Below, piece after piece: positions 53,401 through 55,268 of a stretch of 55,268 nucleotides of DNA. Every line of letters starts with the position of its first letter. The first letter of the stretch is position 1. Under the pieces are notes generated by a model that was given only the letters and a program-made list of their open reading frames with translations, did no database searches and was not told the DNA's origin. The position numbers and the translations under genes are program-made. This stretch comes from Chryseobacterium hagamense (GTDB taxonomy: Bacteria > Bacteroidota > Bacteroidia > Flavobacteriales > Weeksellaceae), in contig NZ_BJYJ01000025.1 of assembly GCF_007991455.1 (NCBI RefSeq), forward strand, positions 1 through 55,268. Direction: 5' to 3'.

Positions 53401-55268
53401 AAGTATGACGCCATTCTTTGTAAGCGATGATCCGGACGAGCCGGACACCGAGGTACAGGGGAATGATAATACGGCCATGTATGCGATAGAAAAAAGACAA
53501 AAAAGCAAGTCGAAAACAACGAACTTCGGTATAGGAATTCCGGTCATTTCAACCTCTGCTTCTCAACTCAGAGACTATGGCAACATCAATACCCAGGACT
53601 TTTTTGATGTAAATGGCGATGGCTATCCGGATATGCTTTACCGGACGCAGGCACAGCTTACGAATTCACTGGGCGGACTTCTTGGAGTGCAGCCCAACCT
53701 CGAAAACAACGGGGATTCCCCGATCTCTTCCGCCGACAGCTTCCAGAGGACCAATACCATTGCCTTTACCAATACAGCGGTGAAAACGGTAGCGAGAATG
53801 ATAAGCAATAAAAATGCTGATGCAAAAGGTGATGAATCGAGCCCGTGGTCCGGTGGTTTAGGTTTCTCGAACTATCCGAATTCCTACGACAAAGGCCTGA
53901 AATTCTGGGCCGACATTAACGGAGATGGACTGGTAGACCGCGTTGATAAAATTGGAAATGAATTTAAATACAGGCTCAATTACGGGACGGGACTTACTTC
54001 CTATGAAAATTTTACAGGACTGGATACGTATAACTCCAAACCCGTGGGAGCTGCTTCGGTTAGTATCGGAGGAGGACTTTCAGGATTAATCTCTCAGACA
54101 TCAACCTTCAGTTCGGGATTCGGTATATCAGGTAACTTGACGGCCTCTTCGTCTACAGGAACCTCCAAAAAAACTTTCCAGGATGTAAATGGTGACGGGC
54201 TGGCCGATATCGTAAGCGTGGAAGATAACGGCAATGCCAATGTAAGCTATAATATGGGAAATAAGTTTGCTGCTCCCGAAGCTTTATCAAAGCAGGGCGC
54301 CATCGTAAATTACGCCAATGAAAGCAGAAATTACAATGGAGCTTTTTCATTGAATGTCGGCTATTATCTTAACATACCAACCATTACATTATTTGGTATC
54401 ACCATTTTGTATTTAAGAGCAGGAATAGATGCTAATGCGAACTTAGGCCTGACCATATCTGAAGTCAATAAAGCTTTGCGGGACATCAATGGCGATGGGT
54501 TCCCGGATCTGGTAGTTAATACCGGAAGCGGACTTCAGGTAAATTACTCCAGAATAGGACGAACCAATAAGCTTTCCAAAGTTACTGAACTGAAGAGCAG
54601 AGGTTCCTTTACCATCGATTATGAATTTTCCAGGCCGTCGTATGAAGATCCGCACGCAAAACTGGTAATGCGTGAAGTTAAAATTCTAAATCCTGATGTA
54701 AACTCGGACACCTATACCCAATCTACTGCCGGTAAAGATCAGGTCATTCGTTTTAAATACGATAAATCCAGATACGACCGGAGAGAAAGGACCTCCTATG
54801 GATTCGCTACCGTAACTTCGGAAGAAATGAACGGCACATCGGTATATCGTCAGACGGTACAGACTTTCTACAACAGCACTTATTTTAATAACGGACTGGA
54901 ACAAAAGACTGAAGTATTTGCCAACGGTACCTTAAGCAGCAGTACGGTTAAAAATTTCAAGTTATATAATTACAACAGCAACCACACCCAGATTTCAGAA
55001 ATCCCGGCTGCGCAGTTTGAAACGTATGATGTCGGAGGAACACAGGGAAACAGGACTGCCTTGGTAAAATTGACAGGTACAGGCACAACCCGTATTGAAG
55101 GAGGTGTTGCGCTGACAACCAGTGACGTAATGTCCTATAACGACAAGGGCCAGCTTATCAATTACCAGTATAACAGCAATGTGGCCAGCGGAAACTATTC
55201 TTCCGAAATTTCCTATCATAACTATCCTTCACTTACCGCCGCCAATATTCTGGATATCCCCGCAGATA
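50459..55268 (+). CDS. SpvB/Tc-toxin-B-like giant protein, continuation (open at window end)
   Basis: From 50459 an uninterrupted frame of about 1,600 codons runs to the window edge; it has no start of its own and is the shifted continuation of the gene at 48574. It contains at least six VCBS/FG-GAP-type calcium-binding loops (DFNGDGVADIL, DANSDGLPDVV, DVNGDGYPDML, DINGDGLVDRV, DVNGDGLADIV, DINGDGFPDLV), typical of the SpvB and TcdB middle regions that form the Tc-toxin beta-propeller and shell. Between 51,600 and 53,500 is a long beta-rich insertion of unknown type. RHS-repeat and toxin ends would lie beyond the window. It is either a frameshifted gene or one made by slippage on the A tract. 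Confidence 0.8.

Overview
The window looks like a chromosomal segment of a Chryseobacterium-type flavobacterium (Bacteroidota, Weeksellaceae-like). The signs are TAnnTTTG-type -7 boxes, T9SS and DUF1501/DUF1800 proteins, YceI pairs, many lipoproteins, AT-rich intergenic DNA with short dispersed repeats, and a giant SpvB/Tc-type protein. No rRNA genes, integrase or CRISPR array are visible.

Layout. (1) 1-9.6 kb: a DUF2911 gene, then a very AT-rich minus-strand operon at 1.5-7.85 kb. Its last two genes are a RADAR anti-phage pair: a large P-loop ATPase (RdrA) and a divergent adenosine deaminase (RdrB). They are preceded by two overlapping genes, a small helical protein and a predicted PD-(D/E)XK nuclease, which I do not recognise as standard RADAR parts. 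A small HTH regulator, divergent from a conserved unknown gene, follows, and dispersed repeats flank the block. (2) 9.6-20.2 kb: a minus-strand contact-toxin module. It reads LysM protein, DUF4280 PAAR-like protein, a large two-enzyme peptidoglycan-degrading effector candidate, then six lipoproteins or exported proteins, including a duplicated pair that are good immunity candidates. (3) 20.6-27.5 kb: an Asn/Gly/Thr repeat protein; a 583-codon gene split by a 207-bp MITE-like insertion that can be reversed exactly on paper; a hairpin-repeat array next to a tRNA-like gene with an oversized anticodon loop; rtcB RNA ligase; a HopJ-family gene; a GC-rich palindrome; a WYL regulator; and a 46-aa protein. 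(4) 27.5-46.7 kb: mostly housekeeping genes: DUF1501/DUF1800, an outer-membrane protein, glk, two YceI genes (one behind a perfect FNR-type box), a hydrolase, amt, L-serine dehydratase, prephenate dehydrogenase with an apparent Tyr-codon attenuator, a CPA2 antiporter, a LytTR two-component system, alanine dehydrogenase and tsaE. Several copies of a dispersed repeat sit just after stop codons here. (5) 46.7 kb to the end: a T9SS-sorted exported protein interrupted by one TAG, then a giant SpvB/Tc-toxin-B-like protein with a one-base shift in an A8 tract; its frame stays open to the window edge.

How the parts fit: the RADAR operon and the PAAR-like/effector module are accessory defence and competition systems. 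The rtcB/tRNA-like/hairpin neighbourhood suggests an RNA repair or processing locus. The rest is ordinary metabolism and envelope biology. All functional calls rest on motif reading by eye; no searches were run.
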